In this document: piece after piece, positions 1-10,534 of the stretch | Numbering within the stretch: position 1 is the stretch's first letter | How the letters are laid out: each line of letters begins with the position of its first letter | From: Pseudomonas mangiferae | GTDB lineage: Bacteria; Pseudomonadota; Gammaproteobacteria; Pseudomonadales; Pseudomonadaceae | DNA: 64,000 nucleotides | Direction: 5' to 3' | Assembly: GCF_007109405.1 (NCBI RefSeq) | Contig: NZ_VJOY01000005.1 | Span: 241,440-305,439 of the forward strand | Position numbers and translations under genes: made by a program | The notes under the pieces: generated by a model | Seen by the model: only the letters and a program-made list of their open reading frames with translations | Database searches by the model: none | What the model was told of the DNA's origin: nothing

Positions 1-2645
1 TTGAGCTGTTCGCGGGTGGTGGGTTTCACCGCGTAGCCGATGGCGCCAAGGTGCAGCGCGGCCTCCATGCGGTCCTCCACGGAGATCACGTGGACCGGGA
101 TGTGGCGGATCTTCGGGTCTTCCTTGAGCTGCTGCAGCATGGTCAGGCCGGAGCCGTCGGGCAGGCGCATGTCCAGCAGGATCGCGTCCGGGCGGAACTG
201 CCGGGCCAGGCTCATGCCCTCGTCCACCCCGTGGGCCACCAGGCAGTGGTAGCCCAGTTCGTGGGCCAGGTCGAAGAGGATCTTGGCGAACTTCGGCTCG
301 TCCTCGATCACCAGCACCGCGCGGTTGGCGAACGGCGCGCGCTCGCGGTCGTCGGCGAAGCTGGGCAGCGGCGGTCGCTCGGTGGCGGGGAGGCTGACAG
401 CGGGCGCCTCGGCGACGCTGGGCGTCGGCGAGATCGGCAGGCTGGCCAGGGCGGCGGTGGGCAGCGGCGCCGGCGTGGTGTCCAGCAGCGGCTCCTCGTA
501 GGTCTCCGGCAGCAGCAGGGTGAAGGTGCTGCCCTCGCCCGGCCGGCTCTCCACGGTGATGGTGCCGCCCAGCAGGCGGGCCAGGTCGCGGGAGATGGAC
601 AGGCCCAGACCGGTGCCGCCGTAACGGCGGTTGGTGGTGCCGTCGGCCTGGCGGAAGGCCTCGAAGATGCTTTCCTGCTGGTCCTGGCGGATGCCGATAC
701 CGGTGTCGCGCACGGCGAAGGCGATGCCCTTGGGATGCGGGTTCACGGTCAGCGACACCTCGCCTTTCTCGGTGAACTTCAGGGCGTTGGACAGCAGGTT
801 CTTGAGAATCTGCTCGACCCGCTGGCGGTCGGTGAACAGCACCTTGGGCGCGGCATCCGCCAGGGAGACGCGGAACGCGAGGTGCTTCTGCCCGGCCAGG
901 GGTTCGAAGAGCATCTGCAGCGATTCCACCAGCTTGGAGACCCGGCTGCTCTCCGGCCGCACGTCCAGCTTGCCGGCTTCCACCTTGGAGATGTCGAGGA
1001 TGTCGTTGATCAGATTGAGCAGATCGTTGCCGGCGGAATAGATGGATTCGGCGAACTTCACCTGCTCGTCGTTCAGGTTGCCGTGGTTGTTGTCCGCCAG
1101 CAGCTTGGCGAGGATCAGCGAGCTGTTCAGCGGCGTGCGCAGCTCGTGGGACATGTTGGCGAGGAACTCGGACTTGTAGCGGCTGGCGCGCTGCAGCTCC
1201 AGGGCGCGCTGCTCCAGCTGCTCCTGGGCCTCGTTGAGGGCGTTGTTCTTCTGGTTCAGGGTGTCGCGCTGGTTGGACAGCTCCTGGGCCTGCTCCGCCA
1301 GCTGCTCGTTGGTCTGCTCCAGCTCGGCCTGCTGGCTCTCCAGGTGGCTCTGGGATTCCTTGAGGATGCGCGACTGTTCTTCCAGTTCCTCGTTGGCGGT
1401 CTTGAGCTCTTCCTGCTGAACCTGCAGCTCCTCGTTGAGCTGCTGGGTCTCGGCCAGCACTTCCTGCAGGCGATGACGGTAACGGGCGGCCTCGATGGAG
1501 CTGCCGATGTTGCCGGCGATCAGCCGCAAGAACTCGGCGTCGCGCTCGGTTGGCGGGCGCAGGAAGCCCAGCTCCACTACGCCGTTGACCTTGTCCTCGT
1601 CGGTGAAGGGCAGCAGCACCACGCTGCGCGGCTCGCCCTCGCCCAGCCCGGAGTTGACCTTCAGGTAGTGGGCCGGCAGCTCGTCCAGCTGGATCAGGCG
1701 CTTCTCCTGAGCGGCCTGGCCCACCAGGCCCTCGGCGCTGTAGAAGGACTGGTCGGCCTTCTCCTGGTCACGGGAGAAGCCGTAGGAAGCGATGCGGGCC
1801 AGGCCGCCATGGTGCTCGCGCACGTACAGCGCGCCCACCACGCAGTCCAGGTACTGGGCGAGGAACTCCAGCACGTTGCGGCCCAGCTGGCTCATGCCCG
1901 GCTGGCCGATCAGCTTTTCCGCCATCTGGGTCTGGCCGCTGCGCAGCCAGGCCTGGTGGTGCAGGACCTTGGCGTGCTGGTCCTGTTGGCGCAACGCGCC
2001 GTTGTAGGTCCGCGACAGCGCCATCAGCTCGCGGCGGCCGAAGTAGGCGAGGAAGCCGCCGACCCCGAGGCTGAACAGCAGGTAGAAGCCCACCAGCCAG
2101 AACGTGCTGCTGTTAGCGGTGTTGCGCCGCTGGAAGCGCAGCTGTTCCTCGGTGCCGATGAACTGGGCGAATTCGGCGCGGACCTCGTCGGTGATGCGCT
2201 TGCCGCGACCGGAGCCGATCACCGGCGCCAGATCCTGCCCCGCGCGACGCATGGCGATCAGCTCGGCGGCCACCGCGTTCCACTGCTTCTGCAGGGCCTC
2301 GATGCGCTTGAGGCGGTCGATCTGCTGGGGGTTGTCCGCCACCAGGTCCAGCAGGGTGCGGATCTGCGCATCGAAGCGCGGCACGGCCAACTCGTAGGGA
2401 TCGAGGAAGCTCTCGGTGCCGGTGATGATGAACCCGCGCATGCCGGTTTCCTGGTCCACCGCCAGCTTGGTGGCCTCGTTGGCATTGCTGATCACCCGGT
2501 CGGTGTGCTCGACCCAGTCCAGCACGTTGAGCAGGTAGCCGATGAGGGCGGCGAAGAACACAGCGCTGAGCAGCCCGACACCCAGCGGCAGGGTGACGTT
2601 GCGGGCAAGGATACGGCGAAAACTTTGCTCGTCGAGGCTGGTCAT
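1..2645 (-). CDS. Hybrid sensor histidine kinase/response regulator (CHASE3-GAF-HisKA-HATPase-REC), 3' end outside window
   Basis: About 881 residues are visible from ATG at 2645 to the window edge; the end is missing. In order: membrane segment at about 20-42, a CHASE3-like periplasmic region (motif ETGMRGFIITG), second membrane segment near 188-205, GAF domain about 235-380, a long Glu/Gln-rich coiled coil about 385-485, HisKA with the H-box SHELRTPLNS (phospho-His near residue 500), HATPase_c with NLLSNALKFTEKG and GTGLGLSISRDLA, a Pro/Ala linker, and a receiver domain with ILLDMRLPDGSG carrying the phospho-Asp near residue 823. It should be an inner-membrane kinase that autophosphorylates on His and passes phosphate to its own receiver; further REC or Hpt domains may follow off the edge. 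The signal sensed is unknown. It is divergent from the next kinase gene. Confidence 0.9.
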   Translation of the reverse strand, partial: MTSLDEQSFRRILARNVTLPLGVGLLSAVFFAALIGYLLNVLDWVEHTDRVISNANEATKLAVDQETGMRGFIITGTESFLDPYELAVPRFDAQIRTLLDLVADNPQQIDRLKRIEALQKQWNAVAAELIAMRRAGQDLAPVIGSGRGKRITDEVRAEFAQFIGTEEQLRFQRRNTANSSTFWLVGFYLLFSLGVGGFLAYFGRRELMALSRTYNGALRQQDQHAKVLHHQAWLRSGQTQMAEKLIGQPGMSQLGRNVLEFLAQYLDCVVGALYVREHHGGLARIASYGFSRDQEKADQSFYSAEGLVGQAAQEKRLIQLDELPAHYLKVNSGLGEGEPRSVVLLPFTDEDKVNGVVELGFLRPPTERDAEFLRLIAGNIGSSIEAARYRHRLQEVLAETQQLNEELQVQQEELKTANEELEEQSRILKESQSHLESQQAELEQTNEQLAEQAQELSNQRDTLNQKNNALNEAQEQLEQRALELQRASRYKSEFLANMSHELRTPLNSSLILAKLLADNNHGNLNDEQVKFAESIYSAGNDLLNLINDILDISKVEAGKLDVRPESSRVSKLVESLQMLFEPLAGQKHLAFRVSLADAAPKVLFTDRQRVEQILKNLLSNALKFTEKGEVSLTVNPHPKGIAFAVRDTGIGIRQDQQESIFEAFRQADGTTNRRYGGTGLGLSISRDLARLLGGTITVESRPGEGSTFTLLLPETYEEPLLDTTPAPLPTAALASLPISPTPSVAEAPAVSLPATERPPLPSFADDRERAPFANRAVLVIEDEPKFAKILFDLAHELGYHCLVAHGVDEGMSLARQFRPDAILLDMRLPDGSGLTMLQQLKEDPKIRHIPVHVISVEDRMEAALHLGAIGYAVKPTTREQL

Positions 2646-2946
2646 CGAAAGGGATTCCGGGCGCGGGTGGTCGGTCGGTTGACGGAAAAGGCGGACAAAG
2701 CCCCGGATGGTACTGGCGCCACCGGGAGACTTCAAACGGCCACGCCGTTACTGGGGCGTTCGCGATGCGAGCCTGCAGGCATGGCAACCTGCAATCGACT
2801 GCGGCCCCCGAAAAGGGTTCGGACGATTTTCACGCTGCCCGCGAGATCGATGGAATCTTTTCCCGCCCCTCCATTTCTAACCAGCGCCCGAGGGCCCTCG
2901 CCGCGTCACCGCACTCGCGTCACCGTAAAACCAGGATGTTTTCGCC
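2646..2946. other. Divergent intergenic region between two hybrid kinase genes
   Basis: About 300 bases between two divergently read kinase genes, so promoters for both are expected here. I see no convincing sigma-70 pair, operator repeat or RNA gene. Confidence 0.5.
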
Positions 2947-5517
2947 ATGCCTTACCAGACTCCCTCCGCATCGCCCGCGCCGGGGCCGAGCGAGCCGATC
3001 ATCGGCCACGGCCCCATGGCCGACCTGATCCGCGGCCGCGACTGGAGCACCAGCCCCCTCGGCCCGATCGGCGACTGGTCGCCGATCCTCAAGGCAATCC
3101 TCGGCGTCGGGCTGAATTGCAGCTTTCCCGTGTGCATCTACTGGGGCGAGGATTTCCACCTGCTGTACAACGACGCCTGGAGCGCCATCCCCGGCGACAA
3201 GCATCCCTGGGCCCTGGGGCGCCCGGCGCGGGAGGCCTGGTCGGACATCTGGCCGATCATCCAGCCGATGTTCGAGGGCATCATGCGCACCGGGGCGGCG
3301 GTACACACCGAGGACGGCATGCTGCCGATGCAACGCCTCGGCTACGTCGAGGAGTGCTACTTCAACTACAACGTCAGCCCCATCCCCGGCGTCGACGGTC
3401 GCCCGGTGGGGCTCTACAACACGGTGATCGAGACCACCACCAAGGTCCTCGGCGCGCGCCGCGCCCACCTGCTGGCGACCCTGGCGGAGGCTGGCGCTCA
3501 GAGCGAAACGGTGGACGACTTCTGCCAGCGGGCGCAGCCGCTGCTGGCGAGCGCTCCGGCGGACCTGCCGTTCGCCCTGCTCTACCTGGTGGACCCGCGG
3601 CAACCCGGCCGCCTGCAACGCGTGGTCGCCAGCGGCCTGCCGGGCGACCACCCCCTGGCACCGGAGATCATCGCGCCGGGCGATGCCTCGTCCTGGCCCC
3701 TGGCCGAGACCCAGACCCGCACCGGCCACACCTGCACCGACCTGGCCCAGCGCGCGCCGGGGCTGGTCCTGCCGCCCTGGCCGGAGCCCGTGCACAGCGT
3801 GCAGATCCAGCCGCTCCACGAAGCCCGGGGTGGCGCCACGCCCATGGGCTACCTGGTGGCCGGCGTCAGCCCTCGGCGCGCCCTGGACGGCGCCTACCGG
3901 ACCTTCCTCGCCAGCCTCGCCGACAGCCTGGCCCTGGGCGTCGTTCAGGCCCGTGCCCAGGAGGACAGCCGCCTGCGCACCGCCGCCCTGGAACAGCGCA
4001 TCGAATTGCGCACCCAGGAACGCGACCGCCTGTGGAGCCTCAGCCAGGACCTGTTGTGCGTGGCCAGTCCGGAGGGCGTGCTGCTGAGCATCAACCCGGC
4101 CTGGGAAGACACCCTCGGCTGGAGCGAGGCCGAACTGGTGGGGCGCACCGTGCACTGGCTGGTGCACCCCGACGACCTGGAGCGCACCGAGCGCGAGCGC
4201 CGCAGCCTCGCCGAGGGCGTGCGCACCCGGCCCTTTGAGAACCGCCTGCGCGACAAGCACGGCCAGTACCGCTGGCTGGCCTGGCGCAGCACGCCGGGCG
4301 ACCGCTACATCTACAGCAACGCCCGCGACGTCAGCGAGGAAAAGCGCACCCAGGACGCCCTCAAGCACGCCGAGGAAGTGCTGAACCAGGCCCAGAATAT
4401 GGAAGCCCTCGGCCAGTTGACCGGAGGCATCGCCCACGACTTCAACAACCTGCTGGCCGGGGTCATCGGCAGCCTGGAACTGATCCGTCGCAAGCTGCCG
4501 CCGGCCGCCCGCGCCGACGTGGAGCGGCTGCTGGACGCGGCCAGCGTATCGGCCAACCGGGGCGCCGCGCTGACCCACAACCTGGTGGCCTTCGCCCGCC
4601 GCCAGACCCTGGCGCTGGCCACGGTGGACCTGAACGAGCTGGTCCGCACTCAGGAGGACGGCCTGCGCCGCCTGCTCGGGCCGCGCACCGCCCTGGTCAC
4701 CCGGCTGGCCGCCGACCTGTGGCCGACCCGCAGCGACCCGCACCAGTTGCTGCGGGTACTACAACACCTGATCGAGAACGCCCGGGACGCCATGCCCGGC
4801 GGCGGCCGTCTGCTGCTGGAAACCGCCAACCTGAGGGTGCCCCAAGATGCCCCGCCCCAGGAGGACGCACCGCCCCCGGGCGATTACGTCCTGTGCAAAG
4901 TGTGCGACAGTGGCAGCGGCATGAGCGCCGACACCCTCGCCCACGCCTTCGAGCCGTTCTTCACCACCAAGACCATCGGCCAAGGCACCGGCCTGGGGCT
5001 GTCCATGGTCCACGGTTTCGTCAAGCAGACCGGCGGACACATCCGTATCCATAGCGAAGCGGGCCAGGGAACCCGCGTCGCCCTCTACCTGCCCAGGGAC
5101 ACCACCATGCAAGAACGCAACGACACACCCGACAGCGCCCCCGCCGCCGACGGCTCGGTCAAGACCATCCTGGTGGTGGAGGATGCCGACATCGTGCGCA
5201 TGCTCACCGTCGAGGTCCTGGAAGACCTCGGCTACACCGTGCTGCAGGCGGCCGACGCCCAGGAAGCCCTGCCGATCCTTCAGGGCCCGCAACCTCTGGA
5301 CCTGTTGATGACCGACATCGGCCTGCCGGGCATGAACGGCCAGCAACTGGCCCAGGCCGCACGCCAGGCGCGCCCGGACCTTCCGGTGCTGTTCGCCAGC
5401 GGCTACGCGGAGATCGCCGACATCGACGGGCAACTGCTCACCGGCGGCATGGAGATGATCGCCAAGCCGTTCAGCATCGACCTGCTGCGGGAGAAGGTCA
5501 GCGGCATGCTGGCCTGA
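2947..5517 (+). CDS. Soluble hybrid PAS/GAF sensor histidine kinase with C-terminal receiver
   Basis: 856 residues, no membrane segment. An N-terminal PAS-like region (about 15-165) is followed by a GAF-like region (about 170-330), a canonical PAS domain (about 355-470), HisKA with the H-box [13 protein letters not shown] (His near 497), HATPase_c with [18 protein letters not shown], and a receiver domain (about 735-856) with [13 protein letters not shown] and a Lys in MIAKPF. The HDFNNLL H-box marks the HWE-distant, PAS-linked hybrid kinase type common in Pseudomonas. It should be a cytoplasmic kinase whose receiver may act as phosphate sink or output. No DNA-binding output gene is adjacent. 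The ATG at 2947 is preferred because the PAS-like region begins directly after it. Confidence 0.9.
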   Translation: MPYQTPSASPAPGPSEPIIGHGPMADLIRGRDWSTSPLGPIGDWSPILKAILGVGLNCSFPVCIYWGEDFHLLYNDAWSAIPGDKHPWALGRPAREAWSDIWPIIQPMFEGIMRTGAAVHTEDGMLPMQRLGYVEECYFNYNVSPIPGVDGRPVGLYNTVIETTTKVLGARRAHLLATLAEAGAQSETVDDFCQRAQPLLASAPADLPFALLYLVDPRQPGRLQRVVASGLPGDHPLAPEIIAPGDASSWPLAETQTRTGHTCTDLAQRAPGLVLPPWPEPVHSVQIQPLHEARGGATPMGYLVAGVSPRRALDGAYRTFLASLADSLALGVVQARAQEDSRLRTAALEQRIELRTQERDRLWSLSQDLLCVASPEGVLLSINPAWEDTLGWSEAELVGRTVHWLVHPDDLERTERERRSLAEGVRTRPFENRLRDKHGQYRWLAWRSTPGDRYIYSNARDVSEEKRTQDALKHAEEVLNQAQNMEALGQLTGGIAHDFNNLLAGVIGSLELIRRKLPPAARADVERLLDAASVSANRGAALTHNLVAFARRQTLALATVDLNELVRTQEDGLRRLLGPRTALVTRLAADLWPTRSDPHQLLRVLQHLIENARDAMPGGGRLLLETANLRVPQDAPPQEDAPPPGDYVLCKVCDSGSGMSADTLAHAFEPFFTTKTIGQGTGLGLSMVHGFVKQTGGHIRIHSEAGQGTRVALYLPRDTTMQERNDTPDSAPAADGSVKTILVVEDADIVRMLTVEVLEDLGYTVLQAADAQEALPILQGPQPLDLLMTDIGLPGMNGQQLAQAARQARPDLPVLFASGYAEIADIDGQLLTGGMEMIAKPFSIDLLREKVSGMLA

Positions 5518-5753
5518 CCGCGGAGGGCCGCCGGCGCGCCGCCGAGGCGGCCCCGGCATGGCCCGGGAACGGCGTCAAACGGGCGTTCTTGTGGTTACGC
5601 GACAGCGCGCTGCGCCGATGCGACACATTGCCATCACGGTCCGCGCCGGCCGCCGCGGTGCGCTTGGCGCCCCACAGAACGCTGTGCTAGGTTGCCCTCG
5701 CCAGGACGGCCACGAAGCAGACGGAGCGCATTCGAATAATAAGAGGTATCCCC

Positions 5754-6527
5754 ATGGCCGAGGCCACGCCCGCGCTGGAAATCCGCAACCTGCACAAACG
5801 CTACGGCGACCTCGAAGTGCTCAAGGGCATCTCCCTCACCGCCCGCGACGGCGACGTCATTTCCATCCTCGGCTCCTCCGGCTCCGGCAAATCCACCTTC
5901 CTGCGCTGCATCAACCTGCTGGAGAACCCGCACCAGGGCCAGATCATCGTGGCCGGCGAGGAACTCAAGCTCAAGGCGGCGAAGGACGGCGAGCTGGTCG
6001 CCCGGGACAACCGCCAGATCAATCGCCTGCGCAGCGAGATCGGCTTCGTCTTCCAGAACTTCAACCTCTGGCCCCACATGACGGTGCTGGACAACATCAT
6101 CGAGGCGCCGCGCCGGGTGCACGGCCAGAGCCGCGCCGAGGCCACCGAAATCGCCGAGGCGCTGCTGGCCAAGGTCGGCATCGCCGACAAGCGCCACGCC
6201 TACCCCGCCCACCTCTCCGGTGGCCAGCAGCAACGCGCGGCCATCGCCCGCACCCTGGCCATGCGCCCCAAGGTGATCCTGTTCGACGAGCCGACTTCGG
6301 CCCTCGACCCGGAAATGGTACAAGAAGTGCTTAACGTGATCCGCGCACTCGCCGAGGAAGGGCGCACCATGCTGCTGGTCACCCATGAACTGAATTTCGC
6401 CCGCCAGGTATCCAGCGAAGTGGTGTTCCTGCACCAGGGCCTGGTGGAAGAACAGGGAACGCCCGAGCAGGTGTTCGAGAACCCGCGATCGGCGCGCTGC
6501 AAACAATTCATGTCCAGCAATCGCTAA
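5754..6527 (+). CDS. Polar amino-acid ABC transporter, ATP-binding subunit (HisP/AotP type)
   Basis: 257 residues with all ATPase motifs: Walker A GSSGSGKST, Q-loop in FVFQNFNLWPHMTVLDNI, signature LSGGQQQR, Walker B VILFDEPTSALDP and H-loop VTHEL. The FNLWPHM stretch and EELKLK insert are typical of the histidine/lysine/arginine/ornithine subfamily. It powers uptake of a cationic amino acid through the two permeases encoded downstream. It is the first gene of a four-gene operon (ATPase, binding protein, two permeases), the same set and order as P. aeruginosa PA5152-PA5155. Fifteen bases separate it from the binding-protein gene. The exact substrate cannot be read from sequence. Confidence 0.95.
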   Translation: MAEATPALEIRNLHKRYGDLEVLKGISLTARDGDVISILGSSGSGKSTFLRCINLLENPHQGQIIVAGEELKLKAAKDGELVARDNRQINRLRSEIGFVFQNFNLWPHMTVLDNIIEAPRRVHGQSRAEATEIAEALLAKVGIADKRHAYPAHLSGGQQQRAAIARTLAMRPKVILFDEPTSALDPEMVQEVLNVIRALAEEGRTMLLVTHELNFARQVSSEVVFLHQGLVEEQGTPEQVFENPRSARCKQFMSSNR

Positions 6528-6542
6528 CGGAGCATCAATCCC

Positions 6543-7292
6543 ATGAAGAACTACAAGAAGATCCTGCTGGCCGCGGCCGCTTCCCTGGCGTTCGGCTCGT
6601 CCGCCTTCGCCGACACCCTGAAGATCGGCACCGAAGGCGCCTACCCGCCCTTCAACCTGATCGACGCCAGCGGCCAGGCCGGTGGCTTCGACGTGGAGAT
6701 CGCCAAGGCCCTGTGCGCCAAGATGAAGACCGAGTGCGAGGTGGTCACCTCCGACTGGGACGGCATCATCCCGGCCCTCAACGCGAAGAAATTCGACTTC
6801 ATCGCCGCCTCCATGTCGGTGACCGAGGAGCGCAAGCAGGCGGTGGACTTCACCGACGCCTACTACACCAACAAGCTGCAGTTCATCGCGCCCAAGGCCA
6901 GTGACTTCAAGACCGACAAGGACAGCCTCAAAGGCAAGGTGATCGGCGCCCAGCGGGCCACCATCGCCGGCACCTGGCTGGAAGACAACATGGACGGCGT
7001 GGTGGACATCAAGCTCTACGACACCCAGGAAAACGCCTACCTCGACCTCGCCTCGGGCCGCGTCGACGGCGTACTGGCGGACAAGTTCGTCAACTGGGAA
7101 TGGCTCAAGAGCCCGGCCGGCAAGGACTTCGAATTCAAGGGCGACCCGGTGTTCGACAACGACAAGATCGCCATCGCAGTGCGCAAGGGCGACCCGCTGC
7201 GGGAGAAGCTGAACACCGCGCTCAAGGACATCATCGCCGACGGCACCTACAAGAAAATCAACGACAAGTACTTCCCGTTCAACATCTATTGA
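6543..7292 (+). CDS. Periplasmic polar amino-acid binding protein (SBP family 3)
   Basis: 249 residues with a Sec signal peptide (MKNYKK, hydrophobic stretch, likely cleavage after SSAFA). The mature part starts DTLKIGTEGAYPPFN, the hallmark of family 3 solute-binding proteins, and holds DWDGIIPALNAKKFDFIAASMSVTEERK, the usual ligand-pocket region of Lys/Arg/Orn/His receptors. It captures a basic amino acid or related guanidino compound and delivers it to the membrane permeases. A 74-base gap separates it from the first permease gene. The distal arcDABC operon in this window uses arginine too, but a functional link is only inference. Confidence 0.95.
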   Translation: MKNYKKILLAAAASLAFGSSAFADTLKIGTEGAYPPFNLIDASGQAGGFDVEIAKALCAKMKTECEVVTSDWDGIIPALNAKKFDFIAASMSVTEERKQAVDFTDAYYTNKLQFIAPKASDFKTDKDSLKGKVIGAQRATIAGTWLEDNMDGVVDIKLYDTQENAYLDLASGRVDGVLADKFVNWEWLKSPAGKDFEFKGDPVFDNDKIAIAVRKGDPLREKLNTALKDIIADGTYKKINDKYFPFNIY

Positions 7293-7366
7293 TGTAGTCG
7301 CGGTCGTAGTCCGGCCGGCGCCCCACGGCGCCGGCTTTCCCCCCGCATGCCTGCAGTAGCCCACAG

Positions 7367-8062
7367 ATGACGTTCGATCTCCACGGATTCGGCCCCGCCC
7401 TGGCCGCCGGGACGCTCATGACCATCAAGCTCGCGCTGTCCGCGCTGAGCCTGGGTCTAGTGCTCGGCCTGCTCGGCGCGCTGGCCAAGACCTCCGCCGC
7501 CAAGCCGCTGCAATGGCTCGGCGGCCTGTATTCCACCCTGGTCCGCGGCGTGCCCGAGTTGCTCTGGGTGCTGCTGATCTACTTCGGCACGGTCAATCTG
7601 ATGCGCAGCCTGGGCGAGGCCATCGGTTATCCGCAGCTGGAACTGAGTGCCTTCGCCGCCGGCACCATCGCCCTCGGCCTGTGCTTCGGCGCCTACGCCA
7701 CCGAGGTGTTCCGAGGCGCGATCCTGGCGATTCCCAAGGGCCACCGCGAGGCCGGCCAGGCGCTCGGGCTGTCGCGCCCGCGCATCCTCTGGCGGATCAT
7801 CTTGCCGCAGATGTGGCGCATCGCCCTGCCCGGCCTGGGCAACCTGTTCATGATCCTGATGAAGGACACCGCGCTGGTCTCGGTGATCGGCCTGGAAGAG
7901 ATCATGCGCCGCTCGCAGATCGCCGTGACGGCCAGCAAGGAGCCGTTCACCTTCTACATGGTCGCCGCCTTCATCTACCTCGGCCTGACCGTGGTCGCCA
8001 TGACCGGCATGTACTTCCTCGAGCGCCGCGCCGCCCGCGGTTTCATCAGGAGCGCCGCATGA
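7367..8062 (+). CDS. Amino-acid ABC transporter permease, first subunit (HisQ-like)
   Basis: 231 residues with several hydrophobic segments and the EAA loop that contacts the ATPase (VFRGAILAIPKGHREAGQAL, then ILPQMWRIALPGLGN). This is the HisMQ-type inner-membrane permease family. Its stop overlaps the start of the second permease gene by four bases (ATGA), so the two subunits are probably translationally coupled and form the heterodimeric channel. Confidence 0.94.
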   Translation: MTFDLHGFGPALAAGTLMTIKLALSALSLGLVLGLLGALAKTSAAKPLQWLGGLYSTLVRGVPELLWVLLIYFGTVNLMRSLGEAIGYPQLELSAFAAGTIALGLCFGAYATEVFRGAILAIPKGHREAGQALGLSRPRILWRIILPQMWRIALPGLGNLFMILMKDTALVSVIGLEEIMRRSQIAVTASKEPFTFYMVAAFIYLGLTVVAMTGMYFLERRAARGFIRSAA

Positions 8063-8748
8063 ACTGGGACGTCATCATCAAGTGGCTGCCGAAGCTGGCG
8101 GACGGCGCGCTGCTCACCCTGGAGCTGGTGGCCATCGCGGTGGTCGCCGGGCTGATCCTGGCGATCCCCATGGGCATCGCCCGCAGCTCGCGCAACTGGT
8201 ACGTGCGCGCCGTGCCATACGCCTACATCTTCTTCTTCCGCGGCACCCCGCTGCTGGTGCAGCTGTTCCTGGTCTACTACGGCCTGGCGCAGTTCGACGC
8301 GGTGCGCAAGGGCATGCTCTGGCCCTACCTGCGCAACCCGTTCTGGTGCGCGGTCATCACCATGACCCTGCACACCGCCGCCTACATCGCGGAAATCCTG
8401 CGCGGCGCGATCCAGGCCATTCCCCGTGGCGAGATCGAGGCGGCCCGGGCGCTGGGCATGTCCCGCAGCCAGGCGCTGTTCTTCATCATCCTGCCGCGGG
8501 CCGCGCGCATCGGCCTGCCGGCCTACAGCAACGAAGTGATCCTGATGCTCAAGGCCAGCGCCCTGGCCAGCACCATCACCCTGCTGGAGCTGACCGGCAT
8601 GGCGCGCACCATCATCGCCCGTACCTACCTGCCGGTGGAGATCTTCTTCGCCGCCGGGCTGTTCTACCTGGCGATCTCCTACGGGCTGGTCCGCGCCTTC
8701 AAGCTCCTCGAGCGCTGGCTGCGGGTCGACGCCAGTCAGGGACGCTGA
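8059..8748 (+). CDS. Amino-acid ABC transporter permease, second subunit (HisM-like)
   Basis: 229 residues, multispanning, with the EAA-loop sequence ILRGAIQAIPRGEIEAARAL followed by IILPRAARIGLPAYSNE. It pairs with the preceding permease. The start at 8059 is fixed by the ATGA overlap. It ends the operon; a short direct repeat of the coding end (CAGGGACGCTGA, then CAGGGGCGCTGA) follows immediately, a small local duplication with no obvious role. Confidence 0.94.
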   Translation: MNWDVIIKWLPKLADGALLTLELVAIAVVAGLILAIPMGIARSSRNWYVRAVPYAYIFFFRGTPLLVQLFLVYYGLAQFDAVRKGMLWPYLRNPFWCAVITMTLHTAAYIAEILRGAIQAIPRGEIEAARALGMSRSQALFFIILPRAARIGLPAYSNEVILMLKASALASTITLLELTGMARTIIARTYLPVEIFFAAGLFYLAISYGLVRAFKLLERWLRVDASQGR

Positions 8749-8877
8749 GTCAGGGGCGCTGAGCCAGCAGCGCTGGGCTGGGACGACGCCCGACCGGGGC
8801 GCCGAGGCCTCCACGAAAGGCCGCCGCGCCCTTCGCGCTATACTCGCTCTCCCTGCGCCACCGGTCCTCGTTCGTCC

Positions 8878-10092
8878 GTGAACCCTTCCCTGCCCCTCCA
8901 GGGCCCGCACCTGCGGGTGCGCTTTCTCGCGCTGGACGCCTTCCTCCACGCTCACCAGGAGCTGTGGCGCCCCAAGCCCTTCACCACGCCGACCCTGCCC
9001 TGGGAAGCCCGGCATCCGGACCTGGCGCAGTGGCTGCGGGCGCGCGACCTGGCGGCGGCCGAGGCCGACCATGCCCGACCGGAACGCCTCACCGGCGCCC
9101 CGGCGCCCTACCCGGCCCTGGCCGCCGAGGCGGCAGCCCTCACGGCACTGGCCCCCTTCCCCCGGCAACCCACCCCGTCGCTGCCGAGCCGTTTCAACGT
9201 GGATGTCCCGGGTCGCAAGTGGCAGCAGATCGACGCCTTCGCCGCCAGCCTGCGCTTCACCGACCCGGTGCACCACTGGCTCGACTGGTGCGCCGGGAAA
9301 GGGCATCTGGGCCGGCGCCTGGCCCATGACGGCCATCCGCTGCGCTGCCTGGAACAGGACCCCGACCTGGTGCGGGAAGGCCAGCGCCTGAGTGATCGCC
9401 TGGGCCTGGAGGCCGAACACCTGCAGCAGGATGTGCTGGCCGAGGACGCAGCCCAGCGGCTCGACGCCCACCACACCCCGGTCGCCCTGCACGCCTGTGG
9501 CGACCTGCACCTGCGCCTGATGCGCCTGGCTGACGCCGCCGGCTGCGCCCGGTTGGCGCTGGCCCCCTGCTGCTACAACCGCACCGAAGCCTCGGCGTAC
9601 CAGCCGCTTTCCCAGGCTGGCCGCGAAGCCGCCCTGGCCCTCGACCGCGAGGACCTGCGCCTGGCCATCAGCGAGACCGTCACCGCCGGCGCCCGGGTGC
9701 GCCGCCAGCGCGACCGCTCCATGGCCCACCGCCTGGGCTTCGACCTGCTGCAGCGGCACCTGCGCAGCGAGGACCACTACCTGCCCACCCCCTCCCTGCC
9801 CGGTACCTGGCTGGAGCGCCCCTTCGCCGAACAGGCCGTCGCCCTGGCCAACGGCCGCCTCGACCTGCCCGCCACCCTCGACTGGGCCCACTGGGAAACC
9901 GCCGGCTGGCGACGCCTGGCCGAGGTCCGTAACCTGGAACTGCTGCGCGGCCTGTTCCGCCGCCCCCTGGAACTCTGGCTGGTGCTGGACCGCGCTCTGT
10001 ACCTGGAAGACCGCGGCTACCGCGTACAGGTCGGCCCCTTCTGCGATCAGAACCTCACGCCGCGCAACCTGCTGATCGTCGCCGAGCGCTGA
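8878..10092 (+). CDS. SAM-dependent methyltransferase (Methyltransf_32 type)
   Basis: 404 residues from a GTG start. A Rossmann-type SAM motif lies at WLDWCAGKGHLGRRLA (about residue 137), followed by LEQDP, HACGDLHLRLM and the motif LAPCCYNR, which is typical of the Methyltransf_32 family that also includes eukaryotic METTL25-like proteins. The substrate is unknown. The gene stands alone between the transporter operon and tRNA-Thr. I chose GTG at 8878 because no in-frame ATG lies near the conserved N-terminal region. Confidence 0.85.
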   Translation: MNPSLPLQGPHLRVRFLALDAFLHAHQELWRPKPFTTPTLPWEARHPDLAQWLRARDLAAAEADHARPERLTGAPAPYPALAAEAAALTALAPFPRQPTPSLPSRFNVDVPGRKWQQIDAFAASLRFTDPVHHWLDWCAGKGHLGRRLAHDGHPLRCLEQDPDLVREGQRLSDRLGLEAEHLQQDVLAEDAAQRLDAHHTPVALHACGDLHLRLMRLADAAGCARLALAPCCYNRTEASAYQPLSQAGREAALALDREDLRLAISETVTAGARVRRQRDRSMAHRLGFDLLQRHLRSEDHYLPTPSLPGTWLERPFAEQAVALANGRLDLPATLDWAHWETAGWRRLAEVRNLELLRGLFRRPLELWLVLDRALYLEDRGYRVQVGPFCDQNLTPRNLLIVAER

Positions 10093-10295
10093 GCCTCGGG
10101 GACCCTGGGCGTACGAAGCCGGGGGAAGAGAGAGTTATCCGCCTGCGGCTTCGCCGTTCAGACGGTCGATGACTTTTAAAGCCGACAATGAAGGCGCCTC
10201 GCCCGCCCACCGCCCCAACCATGGCCTCAACCGTATTCCTCAAACGCATCAACAGTTTACTCGCCGAGCCAGATGGCTATAATGCTGCCCTCCCC

Positions 10296-10371
<76 letters not shown>

Positions 10372-10414
10372 TTCAAGGTTCTATAGAAAGCTTTCAAAAT
10401 CTCTGGAACCCCCG

Positions 10415-10440
10415 AAAAACCCGCCTTCTGGCGGGTTTTT
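10415..10440 (+). terminator. Rho-independent terminator after tRNA-Thr (TGT)
   Basis: AAAAACCCGCC, loop TTCT, GGCGGGTTTTTT: an 11-bp stem followed by T residues. It lies inside the left end of the integrative element, so the element supplies a replacement terminator for the tRNA. Confidence 0.85.
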
Positions 10441-10534
10441 TCGTTTTGGCGTTCCGTCGGATTCCGAGGGTAGCCAGCGCTAATAAGGGTAGTTTTAAGG
10501 ATAGAGGTCCGTTTCGATATTGGAGACTACCCTT

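Noticed and set aside
51..4238. Very long open frame (about 1400 codons) on the plus strand
   Set aside because: It runs antisense to the CHASE3-GAF-HisKA-REC kinase and then into the wrong frame of the second kinase; high GC keeps stops rare. The real genes have clear domains.
7975..9891. Minus-strand open frame of over 600 codons opposite the methyltransferase gene
   Set aside because: Low-complexity antisense frame; the plus strand has SAM and LAPCCYN motifs.
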